Positions 17,282 through 26,088 are shown, numbered from the stretch's first letter. The stretch: DNA of 64,000 nt from E44-bin32 sp034430595 (GCA_034430595.1 DAOUEL010000064.1:161409-225408); one strand, 5' to 3'. The notes: generated by a model from the sequence alone, not told the origin. Numbers and translations: made by a program.

Positions 17282-17986
17282 ATGTATTTCTCGAGCGGAT
17301 ACCTGATATTTATGCTTCCAGCGTTCATCCTGGTGATGCTGGCACAGTGGTATGTCAATTCCACCTATAAGAAATGGAGCCAGGTACCAAATTACATGGG
17401 CCTGACAGGCCAGGAAGCCGCCCGCAAACTGATCAACTACGGCGGACTTGCCGGGGTTCAAATCGATAGCGTTCCCAATCGTCTTGGAGATCATTATGAT
17501 CCACGCGAGAAAATCCTGCGCTTATCGCCCGGAGTAGCTCAGGGGCAATCGATCGCGGCGATCGCGATCGCAGCCCACGAGATTGGACACGCAATGCAGG
17601 ATAAAAGTGACTACGCACCGCTGCGGGTAAGGGCAGCGCTCGTGCCGGCGGTCAACATCGGCTCCAGCCTGGGCTTCATCATGATCTTTCTAGGCCTGAT
17701 CCTGGGAGGTACGTTCGGCACCCAGATCGCCTGGCTCGGTGTGGGCACATTCGGCCTCGGTGCTGTTTTCGCCCTGGCAACCCTTCCAGTTGAACTGAAC
17801 GCGTCCGCACGGGCAAGATCCTTGCTCGCCGAGACGGGCTTGATTCATACGGAAGACGAACGCAGCGGGGTACATGCCGTCCTGCAGGCGGCAGCCTTTA
17901 CTTATGTCGCAGCCCTGGCGGCAGCTGTCCTGCAGTTGCTCTACTGGGCACTGGTAGTCGGGGGTGGCGGCAGGCGACGCCGTTAA
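17282..17986 (+). CDS. YugP-like neutral zinc metallopeptidase, membrane protein
   Basis: 234 residues. The HEIGH zinc motif lies in IAAHEIGHAMQDK. There is an N-terminal membrane helix, two in the middle (around GFIMIFLGLILGG and GVGTFGLGAVFALATLP) and one near the C terminus. Asn-Ala-Ser-Ala-Arg after the second pair is typical of this family (Zn_peptidase_2), whose substrates are not well known. The ATG is directly adjacent to the S41 stop, so the two genes are co-transcribed. Confidence 0.88.
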   Translation: MYFSSGYLIFMLPAFILVMLAQWYVNSTYKKWSQVPNYMGLTGQEAARKLINYGGLAGVQIDSVPNRLGDHYDPREKILRLSPGVAQGQSIAAIAIAAHEIGHAMQDKSDYAPLRVRAALVPAVNIGSSLGFIMIFLGLILGGTFGTQIAWLGVGTFGLGAVFALATLPVELNASARARSLLAETGLIHTEDERSGVHAVLQAAAFTYVAALAAAVLQLLYWALVVGGGGRRRR

Positions 17987-17999
17987 AATTCCAAACATC

Positions 18000-19181
18000 A
18001 TGCAGGAACCATGGAAGCCCAACACACCGCTTTCTGCGGCATATCAAAGTAACAGCTCCCGAGGGGAACGGAAACGAATCGAACTAACCGCTTCAAAGTT
18101 GTTCATCATCACGCTGCTGAGCAGCCTGCTGGGAGGGCTGGTGGGTGCAAGCATATTCGCTGTATTCATGCCCCAAACGCCCTCCCAGGCACCGATTGCT
18201 CAACCGTCAGGTGAGCTGGCAAACGTCAGCCTGAACCTGGACACGACCGGCACACAAGTTGTGAGCCAGGTTGGGCCGGCAGTTGTCACCGTGATCAACC
18301 ACCTACCGAATCGCATATCCATCTTCGGTGGAGCGGTAGAATCGACCGCCTCCGGGTCGGGAGTCATCCTGTCGGCGGATGGATATATTGTTACGAACAA
18401 CCACGTCGTCGATGGGGCAGAATCGCTCTCAGCGATCTTGGCAGATGGCACAGAATTACCGGCCGAGCTCATCGGCGTGGATGCTTATGCCGATCTGGCG
18501 GTTCTGCGGGTCGAAGGGAACATGCCAGCGGTCGCAGCCTGGGGAAATTCGGACTTGCTGAAACCCGGAGAGCTGGTGATTGCGATCGGCTCTCCACTGG
18601 GCGATTTCACCAACACTGTCACGATGGGAGTGATCAGTGCCACGGATCGCGCAATCGAGGTCGATTCGAATTACTTTCTGGAAGGTATGATCCAGACTGA
18701 TGCCGCAATCAACCAGGGCAATTCCGGTGGTCCCCTGCTCAACCTGGCGGGGCAGGTCATCGGGGTGAACACCTTGATCGTCCGCGGTGGGGGCAGCGCT
18801 GTCGCTGAAGGTTTGGGCTTTGCAATTCCAAGCAACACCGCCCGGGCTATCGTCGACCAGCTTATACAATATGGAAAAGTCGCCAGACCATACCTGGGCA
18901 TACGCTGGGTGTGGATCACATCCAGCCTCGCCGGCCGTTACAGCCTGCCCATCGATCACGGCATCATCCTGACTGAAGTAGATCCCGGTGGTCCGGCCAG
19001 CCAGGCCGGACTTCAACGCGGCGATATCTTGCTCTCGGCCAACGGCGAAGTTTTTGATGCCGATCATCCTTTCCAAAATGTACTCTTCCGCTATGTGCCG
19101 GGTGATCACGTGCGTTTCGAGTTCCTGCGTGATCAAACCAAAAGCACTGTCGAAATCGAACTCGGCACAATGCCCAGCTGA
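18000..19181 (+). CDS. HtrA/DegP-like serine protease with PDZ domain
   Basis: About 393 residues from ATG 18000; a GTG at 17964 overlapping the upstream gene is possible, and neither has a strong ribosome site. A membrane anchor lies at about 35-57. The trypsin-like triad is visible as NNHVVDG (His), DAYADLAVL (Asp) and QGNSGGPL (Ser), followed by one PDZ domain with GGPASQAGLQRGD. These proteases degrade misfolded envelope proteins. Third member of a consecutive S41-YugP-HtrA cluster, with only 13 bases from the previous stop. Confidence 0.93.
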   Translation: MQEPWKPNTPLSAAYQSNSSRGERKRIELTASKLFIITLLSSLLGGLVGASIFAVFMPQTPSQAPIAQPSGELANVSLNLDTTGTQVVSQVGPAVVTVINHLPNRISIFGGAVESTASGSGVILSADGYIVTNNHVVDGAESLSAILADGTELPAELIGVDAYADLAVLRVEGNMPAVAAWGNSDLLKPGELVIAIGSPLGDFTNTVTMGVISATDRAIEVDSNYFLEGMIQTDAAINQGNSGGPLLNLAGQVIGVNTLIVRGGGSAVAEGLGFAIPSNTARAIVDQLIQYGKVARPYLGIRWVWITSSLAGRYSLPIDHGIILTEVDPGGPASQAGLQRGDILLSANGEVFDADHPFQNVLFRYVPGDHVRFEFLRDQTKSTVEIELGTMPS

Positions 19182-19232
19182 GTTCTACCCAGACAATATC
19201 CTCCTTCATGTCTAAGCGAAGATCTGTATCCT

Positions 19233-19261
19233 TTGACGCTCCATCCGGGCGATGCTAGAAT
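19233..19261 (+). promoter_or_regulatory. mgtE operon promoter
   Basis: TTGACG (19233-19238), 17-base spacer, TAGAAT (19256-19261). The transcript would start near 19268, leaving a leader of about 183 bases. Confidence 0.7.
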
Positions 19262-19267
19262 TTGCGT

Positions 19268-19450
19268 TCTGGATAAGCGTATACGCTGCCATCAGTAATC
19301 AAGATCATCATTGATCTCTAACGCCAACCTCTGCTGCTCGTGAAGCTGTTCGAATGCATGAGGTTGGCGCAGTGTTCCGGGCTTGTTCGCCGAAGCTGCC
19401 GCTTCACCCGGTTTCTACCGGTCGCTGGATCTTCGACCCGGGGAGCGATC
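19268..19450 (+). promoter_or_regulatory. structured mgtE leader, candidate riboswitch
   Basis: The leader contains consecutive perfect stems: AGCGTATACGCT palindrome (19276-19287); AGATCA/TGATCT (19302-19307, 19312-19317); CGCCAACCTC/GAGGTTGGCG (19322-19331, 19360-19369); CCGGG/CCCGG (19377-19381, 19407-19411) enclosing GAAGC-TGCC-GCTTC; and GGTCG/CGACC (19420-19424, 19434-19438). CCCGG 19407-19411 can instead pair with CCGGG at 19438-19442, which overlaps the ribosome binding site GGGGAG (19440-19445). It does not show the known M-box sequence. Translational control by Mg2+ is inference. Confidence 0.55.
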
Positions 19451-20803
19451 ATGGAACCAACCCAAATTGACACCACGCTCGAGGAAATCCGAAAAGCGCT
19501 CGAAAGCGACCGCGTCGAGGACGCGATCGACCTGCTGGCCAAACTCCACCCGGTCGACCGTGCCGATGCATTCTCCGATCTGACCGATCAGGACCAGGCC
19601 GCACTCCTGCCTCAATTCGACATCGCCGATACGGCCGACCTGCTCGAAGAGCTTGATGACAACGAGGCGGCCGATGTGGCCGAAAATCTTCCCACGCAAT
19701 TCCTGGCTGACATTCTCGATGCGATGGAGCCTGACGAAGCCGCCGACGTATTGGGGGACCTACCACCAGAACGAGCGGCTCAAGCTCTGGCAGAGATGGA
19801 CGATCCGGCGGATGTCATCGCGCTGCTGGGATACCCTGACGAAACAGCCGGCGGGCTGATGACGACGCCAGCTGTCACTCTGACACCCGAGCTGACAGCC
19901 TCCAGAGCCATCGACCATCTGCGCGATTCAACCCCCGGATCGGATACCCCTTATTACCTATACATCACAGATCACGACCGGAAGCTGGTCGGGATTCTCG
20001 GGTTACGTGACCTGGTCGTAGCCAAGCCGAATCAAACAGTCGGCGAGATCATGAATCCCGAAGTGCTGCACGCGACAGTGGATATGGACCAGGAGGATGT
20101 GGCACGGTTGATGGTCCGATATGATCTGGCGGCCATCCCGGTCGTGGATGATAGTGGAGTTTTATGGGGCGTGATCACATACGACGACCTGGTCGATGTG
20201 CTCGAAGACGAGGCTACGGAGGATATCTACCGACTATCGAATGTTTCGGATGCAGATCTTTCATTTGACAGTCCGATCATCGTATCGATCCGGCGCCGCA
20301 TTCCCTGGCTTTACCTAAGCGGTCTAACGGCACTGTTCGCCTCCTGGGTTATCTCCCGCTTTGCATCCGTCATCGCCCAGGTCGCTCTCCTGGCGGCTTT
20401 CCAATCGGTCGTCGCCGGACTGGGAGGCAACACCGCTCAGCAGACGCTGGCAATTATTGTCCGGGCAATTGCACTGGGCGAAATCGAACTTCGAGACGCC
20501 TGGCGCACCATTCTGAACGAAGCAGCCGTAGGTTTACTGCAGGGAATATTTGTCGGGGCAGCAGCCGGAGTCGGCGTTTACCTTTGGACCGACAATTTGT
20601 ACCTTGGTCTGATCCTCGGACTGGCACTGGTCGGGAACATGCTTCTCGCAACCGTGATCGGCACACTCGTGCCGCTGGTGCTGAAAGCTTTGCGCCTCGA
20701 CCCTGCCCTCGCATCGACCGTTCTCGTCACGACTGTCACGGACAGCGTGGGTTTCGCTCTCTTCCTTGGCCTGGCAACTATTTTCCTTCACCGCCTGAGG
20801 TGA
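19451..20803 (+). CDS. mgtE: magnesium transporter MgtE
   Basis: 450 residues from ATG 19451, with GGGGAG five bases upstream. The N-terminal MgtE domain of acidic helical repeats (such as DEAADVLGDLPPERAA) runs to about 130, followed by two CBS domains (to about 255) and a five-helix membrane domain. In known MgtE channels the N and CBS domains bind Mg2+ and close the pore. The gene heads a tight operon with a lipid kinase, a YdjC-like deacetylase and a methyltransferase. The structured leader suggests regulation at the RNA level. Confidence 0.95.
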   Translation: MEPTQIDTTLEEIRKALESDRVEDAIDLLAKLHPVDRADAFSDLTDQDQAALLPQFDIADTADLLEELDDNEAADVAENLPTQFLADILDAMEPDEAADVLGDLPPERAAQALAEMDDPADVIALLGYPDETAGGLMTTPAVTLTPELTASRAIDHLRDSTPGSDTPYYLYITDHDRKLVGILGLRDLVVAKPNQTVGEIMNPEVLHATVDMDQEDVARLMVRYDLAAIPVVDDSGVLWGVITYDDLVDVLEDEATEDIYRLSNVSDADLSFDSPIIVSIRRRIPWLYLSGLTALFASWVISRFASVIAQVALLAAFQSVVAGLGGNTAQQTLAIIVRAIALGEIELRDAWRTILNEAAVGLLQGIFVGAAAGVGVYLWTDNLYLGLILGLALVGNMLLATVIGTLVPLVLKALRLDPALASTVLVTTVTDSVGFALFLGLATIFLHRLR

Positions 20804-20808
20804 CCTCA

Positions 20809-21699
20809 ATGACCGATCTTGTGATATTGAACCCTTACTCCAACCGCTGGCGAGCGCGTGAGCGTCGGCCCGAGGTAGAAGCCGCGCTGCAGGATCAGCA
20901 GCTCGACTTCAAGCTGGTTGAAACGGAAGGCCCAGGGCACGCAACGGAACTGGCCGAAGCGGCAGCCCGTTCCGGTGCAAAGCGAGTATTTGCTGCCGGG
21001 GGCGATGGCACCATCGGTGAGGTTGTCAATGGATTGTACCGATCGAACCCGGATGGAGAACTTCCAACCCTGGGCGTGATCCCGCTCGGAACGGCGAACG
21101 ACCTGGTGGTGAATCTCGACCTCCCCCGAACGATTCCCGCCGCAGCCCGGGCTTTTAAAGTTGGGCATACAAGGCGCATCGACCTCGGCCAAGTAAATGA
21201 TTGGGTCTATGCGAATAACTCTGCAGTGGGTCTTGAACCGGTCGTCACGCTCTACAACATCCGGATGACCCGCTTGCACGGCGTTGTCCGATACCTGGTA
21301 GCAGCGCTGCGGGCGATTGCCAGCGGCCCGCGCTGGGAGATGCAGCTGAAGTGGGACGATGGCGAATACCAGGGGCCGATATCACTTGTATCGGTCGGAA
21401 ATTGTGCTATCACGGGCGGACTCTTCCACATGGCACCCGCTGCCGATCCTACGGATGGCAGGCTGACCTTTGTTTATGGTTTTGCACCATCAAAATGGAA
21501 GATGCTCACCCTGCTGCCGCGCGCGATAAACGGTTCGTACGTCAACGATCCAGCCATCCACCAACACCACACACAACGTCTCGCAATTCGTTCGGTCGAA
21601 CCCACACCGCTCCAGGTTGATGGCGAGCTCAGGGGTGAGGAGTTCAAGGAGCTTATCTATCAGGTCATTCCCGGTAAGCTCTCCGTGCTTTGTGAATAA
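20809..21699 (+). CDS. diacylglycerol/lipid kinase, YegS/BmrU-like
   Basis: 296 residues from ATG 20809, five bases after the mgtE stop. The catalytic-domain motif AAGGDGTIGEVVNG binds ATP, and LGVIPLGTANDLV is the second conserved block. The C-terminal beta-sandwich (LQVDGE...) completes the DAGK fold. Such enzymes phosphorylate diacylglycerol or related lipids at the membrane and need Mg2+. The next ATG overlaps the last base of its stop codon. Confidence 0.92.
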   Translation: MTDLVILNPYSNRWRARERRPEVEAALQDQQLDFKLVETEGPGHATELAEAAARSGAKRVFAAGGDGTIGEVVNGLYRSNPDGELPTLGVIPLGTANDLVVNLDLPRTIPAAARAFKVGHTRRIDLGQVNDWVYANNSAVGLEPVVTLYNIRMTRLHGVVRYLVAALRAIASGPRWEMQLKWDDGEYQGPISLVSVGNCAITGGLFHMAPAADPTDGRLTFVYGFAPSKWKMLTLLPRAINGSYVNDPAIHQHHTQRLAIRSVEPTPLQVDGELRGEEFKELIYQVIPGKLSVLCE

Positions 21700-22550
21700 T
21701 GCCAATCCTGATTGTCAACAGCGACGATTATGCCCGTACGGATGAGATCAGCCGGGGGATTCGGTTCGGTCATTCCCACGGCATCGTTACCAGTACAACG
21801 ATCATGATGAACTCACAGAATGCTCAGGAGAGCTTGAGGCTTGCGCTGGAGCAAACTCCGTCCCTGGGACTTGGCGTGCATTTGAATCTCACCTACGGAT
21901 CTCCCATCCTGGCTCCCGATAGAGTCCCCACTCTGGTTGGAAGAGATGGCAAATTCCATTCGCGCGAAAAGATCCTGCGGAGAGAGGTTGAACTCGATCG
22001 TCAGGACGTTGGCGCCGAGTGGCGAGCACAGATCGAAGCCTTTGCCGCTCAAGCGGGGCTTCCTGATCACCTGGATAGCCACCATCACATCGCCTTGCTC
22101 AACGATGATTTATGGACCTGCGCACTTCGGCTTGCCCAGGAGTACGGCTGCGGGATGCGCCCCCCACTGCCAGCAGATCTAACTGCGGCGGAACTGGAGC
22201 AGCTCCTGCCTGAGAGCAGCATCGAGTTTATCTCTTCGCAGGCAAGCCAGTTGCTGCACGAAAGCGGCGTCAAAGCACCGAATCGATTCTTGGTCAGCTT
22301 CTATGGACAGGGCGTGAACGAGAAGCACCTTTATGAGTTATTGAGCGAACCGACGGCAGGAGTTACGGAGTTAATGTGTCATTGCGGTTTCAGCAGCCCG
22401 GAATTGGAGATGAGTAGCTCGTATCGCCAAATGCGAGAAGAAGAACTCCAGCTCTTGACGAGTACGGGATTGAAGGCCCATTTGAAGGAAGTCGGTTGGC
22501 AGCTCGGCAGCTATCGTGACACGTGGATCGATCAAGCCGGCCTCTCGTGA
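21699..22550 (+). CDS. YdjC/ChbG-family carbohydrate deacetylase
   Basis: 283 residues. LIVNSDDYARTDEI holds the metal-binding Asp pair, GVHLNLT the next metal histidine, and LDSHHHI the histidine cluster; GVTELMCHCG is the final block. The family removes N-acetyl groups from sugars (chitobiose, or hopanoid glucosamine in HpnK). Located after a lipid kinase, a glycolipid substrate is a reasonable guess, not shown by the sequence. It shares one base with the upstream gene and four with the downstream one. Confidence 0.88.
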   Translation: MPILIVNSDDYARTDEISRGIRFGHSHGIVTSTTIMMNSQNAQESLRLALEQTPSLGLGVHLNLTYGSPILAPDRVPTLVGRDGKFHSREKILRREVELDRQDVGAEWRAQIEAFAAQAGLPDHLDSHHHIALLNDDLWTCALRLAQEYGCGMRPPLPADLTAAELEQLLPESSIEFISSQASQLLHESGVKAPNRFLVSFYGQGVNEKHLYELLSEPTAGVTELMCHCGFSSPELEMSSSYRQMREEELQLLTSTGLKAHLKEVGWQLGSYRDTWIDQAGLS

Positions 22551-23176
22551 GAGCGATTCTTACGCTCTTCTTCCGGTACCTCTACACAACCCTCGCCTGG
22601 AGCTATGATGCAGTCGCCTGGCTCAGTTCGATGGGCCAGTGGAGAACCTGGCAGACTGCCGCGCTTTGCATATACCCGGGCCCTGTTCTCGAACTGGGTC
22701 ATGGCCCGGGACATGTCCTGCTTGATCTTGAGAATGCTGGAAATCAGGTGATCGGCCTTGATCCTTCGCCCCAGATGTCGGCCATGGCCAACCGCCGGCG
22801 CAAGCAGGCTGGCGCGTCCTTCGCTTTAGTCCGGGCGCGTGCTCAGCAGCTTCCATTCGCAGAAGACTTTTTTTGTGCGGTGATCGCCACCTTCCCAACC
22901 GAATTCATTCTGGCAGAGGAAACCCTGAATGAGTGCTTTCGCGTTCTCATTACCGGTGGGGAATTGATCGTGATCGGACTGCACGAGATCACCGGAAAGG
23001 GAGTTTTCGACCGCTTCGCAAGCTTGCTTTACCGCTTCACCGGCCAGAGTGGTGAACAAGATCCCAATTGGCGGACACCGCTCGAGAATTCAGGTTTTAC
23101 CGTATCTCTTGAAAGCGTCGACCAACCCAGGGCGCGCATTCACCGGCTGCGTGGGGTGAAACACAGGGCCGACTGA
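22547..23176 (+). CDS. class I SAM-dependent methyltransferase
   Basis: About 209 residues from GTG 22547, in a GTGA overlap with the previous gene; GTG 22523 is an alternative. Motif I is VLELGHGPGH, motif II VIGLDPS, followed by the acidic post-motifs. The N-terminal helix RAILTLFFRYLYTTLAWSYDAVAW is amphipathic and hydrophobic, suggesting membrane association and a lipid-like substrate. The four genes from mgtE onward overlap or nearly abut. Confidence 0.85.
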   Translation: MRAILTLFFRYLYTTLAWSYDAVAWLSSMGQWRTWQTAALCIYPGPVLELGHGPGHVLLDLENAGNQVIGLDPSPQMSAMANRRRKQAGASFALVRARAQQLPFAEDFFCAVIATFPTEFILAEETLNECFRVLITGGELIVIGLHEITGKGVFDRFASLLYRFTGQSGEQDPNWRTPLENSGFTVSLESVDQPRARIHRLRGVKHRAD

Positions 23177-23213
23177 ACTTGAGGATTCTTTAGGGCTGAT
23201 TCTGTTGAATAGG

Positions 23214-23219
23214 TACAAT
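23214..23219 (+). promoter_or_regulatory. possible -10 (TACAAT) of trmI
   Basis: TACAAT 29 bases before the GTG start; no convincing -35. Confidence 0.3.
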
Positions 23220-23248
23220 GGTTGCGAGTGTTACCCAAAGGAGTTGAT

Positions 23249-24031
23249 GTGAACCTGGTACAGCCCGGTGATCTGGCCATGTTTCAAAGCGAGAGCGGTC
23301 GGCGAGTCATCCTGCGCCTCGAGCCCGGAATGGATTATCAAACTCATAAGGGCATCGTTTATCATGACGATGTGATCGGAATCGAATGGGGCAGTCGCAT
23401 CGAGACCCACCTCGGCAGCCCATTCACCCTTCTGCGACCTACTCTGCGTGACCTACTGCTCCATATTCGGCGCCAGTCGCAGATAATCTTCCCCAAGGAC
23501 ATTGGGTATATCTTGCTGCGGCTTTCGATTGGATCTGCGAGGCGAGTGCTTGAGATCGGGACCGGCTCAGGAGCGCTCACGACGGCCTTGGCCTGGGTGG
23601 TTGGTGAGGGTGGCCGGGTTGTATCGTACGAACGGCGGGAGGACATGCAAGCTCTCGCTCGCCAGAACCTCCACCGTGTGGGATTGGAGCCGCGCGTCGA
23701 TTTCATCCTCTGCGACGCGATCGAAGGCATCCAGGAGCATGGCTTTGATGCTGCCTTTATCGATATAGCTGCCCCTGACCTGCTCCTTGAATCACTAGCT
23801 CAAGCGTTGAACAGCGGCGCAAGCGTTGGTTTCATTCTTCCGACAACCAACCAGGTGAGCACCCTGCTGGAAGCGGCGAGCCGGGCCGGGTTCAATCACC
23901 CGGAAGTAGTGGAAATTCTGCTCCGTCCCTACAAACCGATCCCCGGACGGCTGCGGCCAGTCGATCGGATGGTAGCCCATACCGGGTACCTGATTTTCAT
24001 GCGTTATATGGCGCAGCAAACCAGTGGATAA
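23249..24031 (+). CDS. trmI: tRNA (adenine-N1)-methyltransferase, TrmI family
   Basis: About 260 residues from GTG 23249, which has AAGGAG five bases upstream; TTG 23222 is less likely. An N-terminal beta domain (GDLAMFQSESGRRVILRLEPG) precedes the Rossmann fold with IIFPKDIGYIL, VLEIGTGSGALT and FDAAFIDIAAPD. This matches the tetrameric enzyme that makes m1A at position 58 of tRNA. The C terminus has the conserved R-P and HTGYLIF features of the family. Confidence 0.92.
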   Translation: MNLVQPGDLAMFQSESGRRVILRLEPGMDYQTHKGIVYHDDVIGIEWGSRIETHLGSPFTLLRPTLRDLLLHIRRQSQIIFPKDIGYILLRLSIGSARRVLEIGTGSGALTTALAWVVGEGGRVVSYERREDMQALARQNLHRVGLEPRVDFILCDAIEGIQEHGFDAAFIDIAAPDLLLESLAQALNSGASVGFILPTTNQVSTLLEAASRAGFNHPEVVEILLRPYKPIPGRLRPVDRMVAHTGYLIFMRYMAQQTSG

Positions 24032-24123
24032 ATCGTCCGAGTTTACAGGCAGTTTGCAGGGATTTTGCAATCCTGTGAGAGCATAATTTACCGAGCCGTT
24101 CATTCCAAATGTGAGGGTTGAAG

Positions 24124-24687
24124 ATGCGACGACGCAGAATTCTCCGAAGAGCCTTACGCCGCCCAGCTCCAGCGTTGCGGCCGCTTGCCATCCGGGCGCG
24201 AAGAATGTTAATTCGGGCACACCAGCTACAGGAAAGCGGACAGCAAGCTGCAGCAGCCGAGCTCTTTGACCAACTTGCGGAGGGCGCCCGGCAGCGAGGC
24301 TTGCCTCAGTACCCGCAGCTGTTGCTTCAGTCCGCACGGGCGCACGTCGAGGCAGGTAAGGTGGATCACGGCATCTCGCATATGATGACAGCCTTCCAAT
24401 ATTTGCTTGAGACCGATCAGGTAGAACGCATTCGCAAACTGGCGCCAGGTGTTCGCCGCTTCCTACAATCACACCAGCTTGATTCTGCCTGGCTCGAATT
24501 AGAGAAAATCTTAGTTCAAGCCGGGATCTCACTTGACAGTCCCCCTTCAGGTGCAGCACAGGCCGGAGGTCTGCCGGTAAAATGCCCTTACTGTGGCGGC
24601 ACCCTCAACTCGGAAGAAGTCGAGAGCGTGGCATCAGGGGATGTGATTTGCTTGTACTGTGGCAGTGTAGTTAAACGGGTAGGTTGA
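24124..24687 (+). CDS. helical-repeat protein with C-terminal zinc ribbon, unknown function
   Basis: 187 residues from ATG 24124 (GAGGG six bases upstream). The start is very basic (RRRRILRRALRRP). Residues about 30-135 look like paired helices of TPR type. The C terminus has CPYCGG and CLYCGS, a four-cysteine zinc ribbon. No named family recognised. The Nudix gene begins in its stop codon (TGATG), so they are coupled. Confidence 0.75.
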   Translation: MRRRRILRRALRRPAPALRPLAIRARRMLIRAHQLQESGQQAAAAELFDQLAEGARQRGLPQYPQLLLQSARAHVEAGKVDHGISHMMTAFQYLLETDQVERIRKLAPGVRRFLQSHQLDSAWLELEKILVQAGISLDSPPSGAAQAGGLPVKCPYCGGTLNSEEVESVASGDVICLYCGSVVKRVG

Positions 24688-25271
24688 TGAACAAGCCGGC
24701 TGATTTCGTGCAATCGCTCACCCTCGCACTGAACCAGCGTCAACCTCGTGTGCGCGTTGAATGGGAGGCACGGCTTGCAGCCGTTCTAATCCCGCTTTAC
24801 CAGGAGAACCACAGCTGGCACGCTCTTTATACCCGCCGCACCGAGGACCTGAAAACCCACCAGGGCCAGGTTTCATTTCCAGGTGGGGTGCTAGAGCCTG
24901 GTGATGCTGAACCTCGGCAGACTGCGCTGCGAGAGGCGGCGGAGGAGATAGGCCTGGCAAGCGACGATATTCAGATCCTGGGACAGCTAGATCCACTGTT
25001 AACGGTGACACAGTTCCAGATTGTTCCATTCGTCGGAATCATCCCCTGGCCCTACCCCCTTGTGGTTAATAACGCAGAGGTTGCACGCACATTTGGCGTG
25101 CCGCTCGAATGGCTGGCGGATAAGCAGAATGTCGAAATTCGCAAACGTAAGCCGTTCGTCCCCGGGCCCGAGATTGATGTTTACTACTTCAAGCCATACC
25201 TGCATGAGACTATCTGGGGAGCGACCGCCAGACTTACCCTTCAACTTCTTGAGATTCTCTCCACGCTGTAA
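24687..25271 (+). CDS. Nudix hydrolase, CoA pyrophosphatase-like
   Basis: 194 residues from ATG 24687. The UPF0035 signature LKTHQGQVSFPGG sits before a Nudix box ending in ALREAAEEIGL, with the spacing typical of the NUDT7/NUDT8/YeaB group. Those enzymes cleave CoA and its derivatives into phosphopantetheine and ADP parts. LLTVTQFQIVPFVG is the matching downstream block. Last gene before a strong terminator. Confidence 0.9.
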   Translation: MNKPADFVQSLTLALNQRQPRVRVEWEARLAAVLIPLYQENHSWHALYTRRTEDLKTHQGQVSFPGGVLEPGDAEPRQTALREAAEEIGLASDDIQILGQLDPLLTVTQFQIVPFVGIIPWPYPLVVNNAEVARTFGVPLEWLADKQNVEIRKRKPFVPGPEIDVYYFKPYLHETIWGATARLTLQLLEILSTL

Positions 25272-25290
25272 GATCTATCCCGGGTACGTA

Positions 25291-25326
25291 AAAAAAGAGA
25301 ACGGCCGATTGGCCGTTCTCTTTTTT
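25291..25326. terminator. bidirectional intrinsic terminator
   Basis: Perfect stem GAGAACGGCC-GATT-GGCCGTTCTC flanked by A6 and T6. It serves the Nudix gene on the plus strand and the bL25 gene on the minus strand. Confidence 0.95.
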
Positions 25327-25351
25327 AATCCGCATATCAGGAGCAGTAACT

Positions 25352-26014
25352 CTATTCCTCGGAATCTTCTTCCTCTTCGCCTCGCTCGCCACGTTCGACG
25401 AGCTCGGGTTCTTCCAGAGTCTCCAGGACCTCGACTTCCTCTTCCTCGACGATTTCTTCCATCGATTGATAAATTACGTTTGCAATCGATTCGTCAGGTT
25501 CGGTGATGAGCGTCACACCTTCACCAAGCATTAGGTCGCCGACAGTGATGGATGAGTCGAAATCTACCAGAACACTCAGGTCGACGTTAATCCGATCGGG
25601 CAGATCACCGGGCAGCGCTTCGACTTCGATCTCGTCCAGACCGGCCACAAGAACGCCACCAAGGTCGCGTACAGCCGGAGCTGTTCCGACTAATTCGACC
25701 GGAACCACAGCCGTAATGGCAACATCCATCGCCACCTTAAGGAAATCGATATGCATAATGTTCCTGCGAATGACGTGGCGTTGGATTTCACGCAGCAAGA
25801 CTTTGTGAGTTTCATCGCCGACTTTTAGATCGATCAGCGTGGATCCGCCGACAGCTATCAGTGCTTGCGAGGTCTCATGCTCAACAAGCTCGAGCGGGGT
25901 CGATTCCACCCCCGCGCCGTACATGACTGCCGGGATCAAACCGTTCCTCCGCAGTGAACTAACCTGCTTTCCGGTAACAGTCCTGGGGTTTGCATTCAGT
26001 TCAATGACTTCCAT
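25352..26014 (-). CDS. rplY: ribosomal protein bL25, CTC-type general stress form
   Basis: 220 residues. The N-terminal bL25 domain (NPRTVTGKQVSSLRRNGLIPAVMYG) binds 5S rRNA; the second beta domain (about 95-185, VPVELVGTAPAVRDLGG) is found in CTC forms. The last 35 residues are almost entirely acidic (EEIVEEEEVEV and similar). It is a ribosomal large-subunit protein. The leader between 26015 and 26094 contains stable hairpins and may be regulatory. Confidence 0.95.
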   Translation of the reverse strand: MEVIELNANPRTVTGKQVSSLRRNGLIPAVMYGAGVESTPLELVEHETSQALIAVGGSTLIDLKVGDETHKVLLREIQRHVIRRNIMHIDFLKVAMDVAITAVVPVELVGTAPAVRDLGGVLVAGLDEIEVEALPGDLPDRINVDLSVLVDFDSSITVGDLMLGEGVTLITEPDESIANVIYQSMEEIVEEEEVEVLETLEEPELVERGERGEEEEDSEE

Positions 26015-26027
26015 GAGGTTCCCTCCG

Positions 26028-26088
26028 GAGCGCCTCTCACCCGCATGGGTTACCCTCGCTCCATATGGCAGCCGGGATCTACCCGGCT
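26028..26088 (-). promoter_or_regulatory. structured leader of the bL25 gene
   Basis: Two perfect stems: AGCCGGG/CCCGGCT (26070-26076, 26082-26088) with a five-base loop, and GAGCG/CGCTC (26028-26032, 26057-26061). The second brings the ribosome site region into the structure. Autoregulation is a guess. Confidence 0.35.

Noticed and set aside
19268..19450. M-box (ykoK) riboswitch for mgtE
   Set aside because: The conserved M-box core sequences are not present; only the position and structure suggest a Mg2+ sensor.
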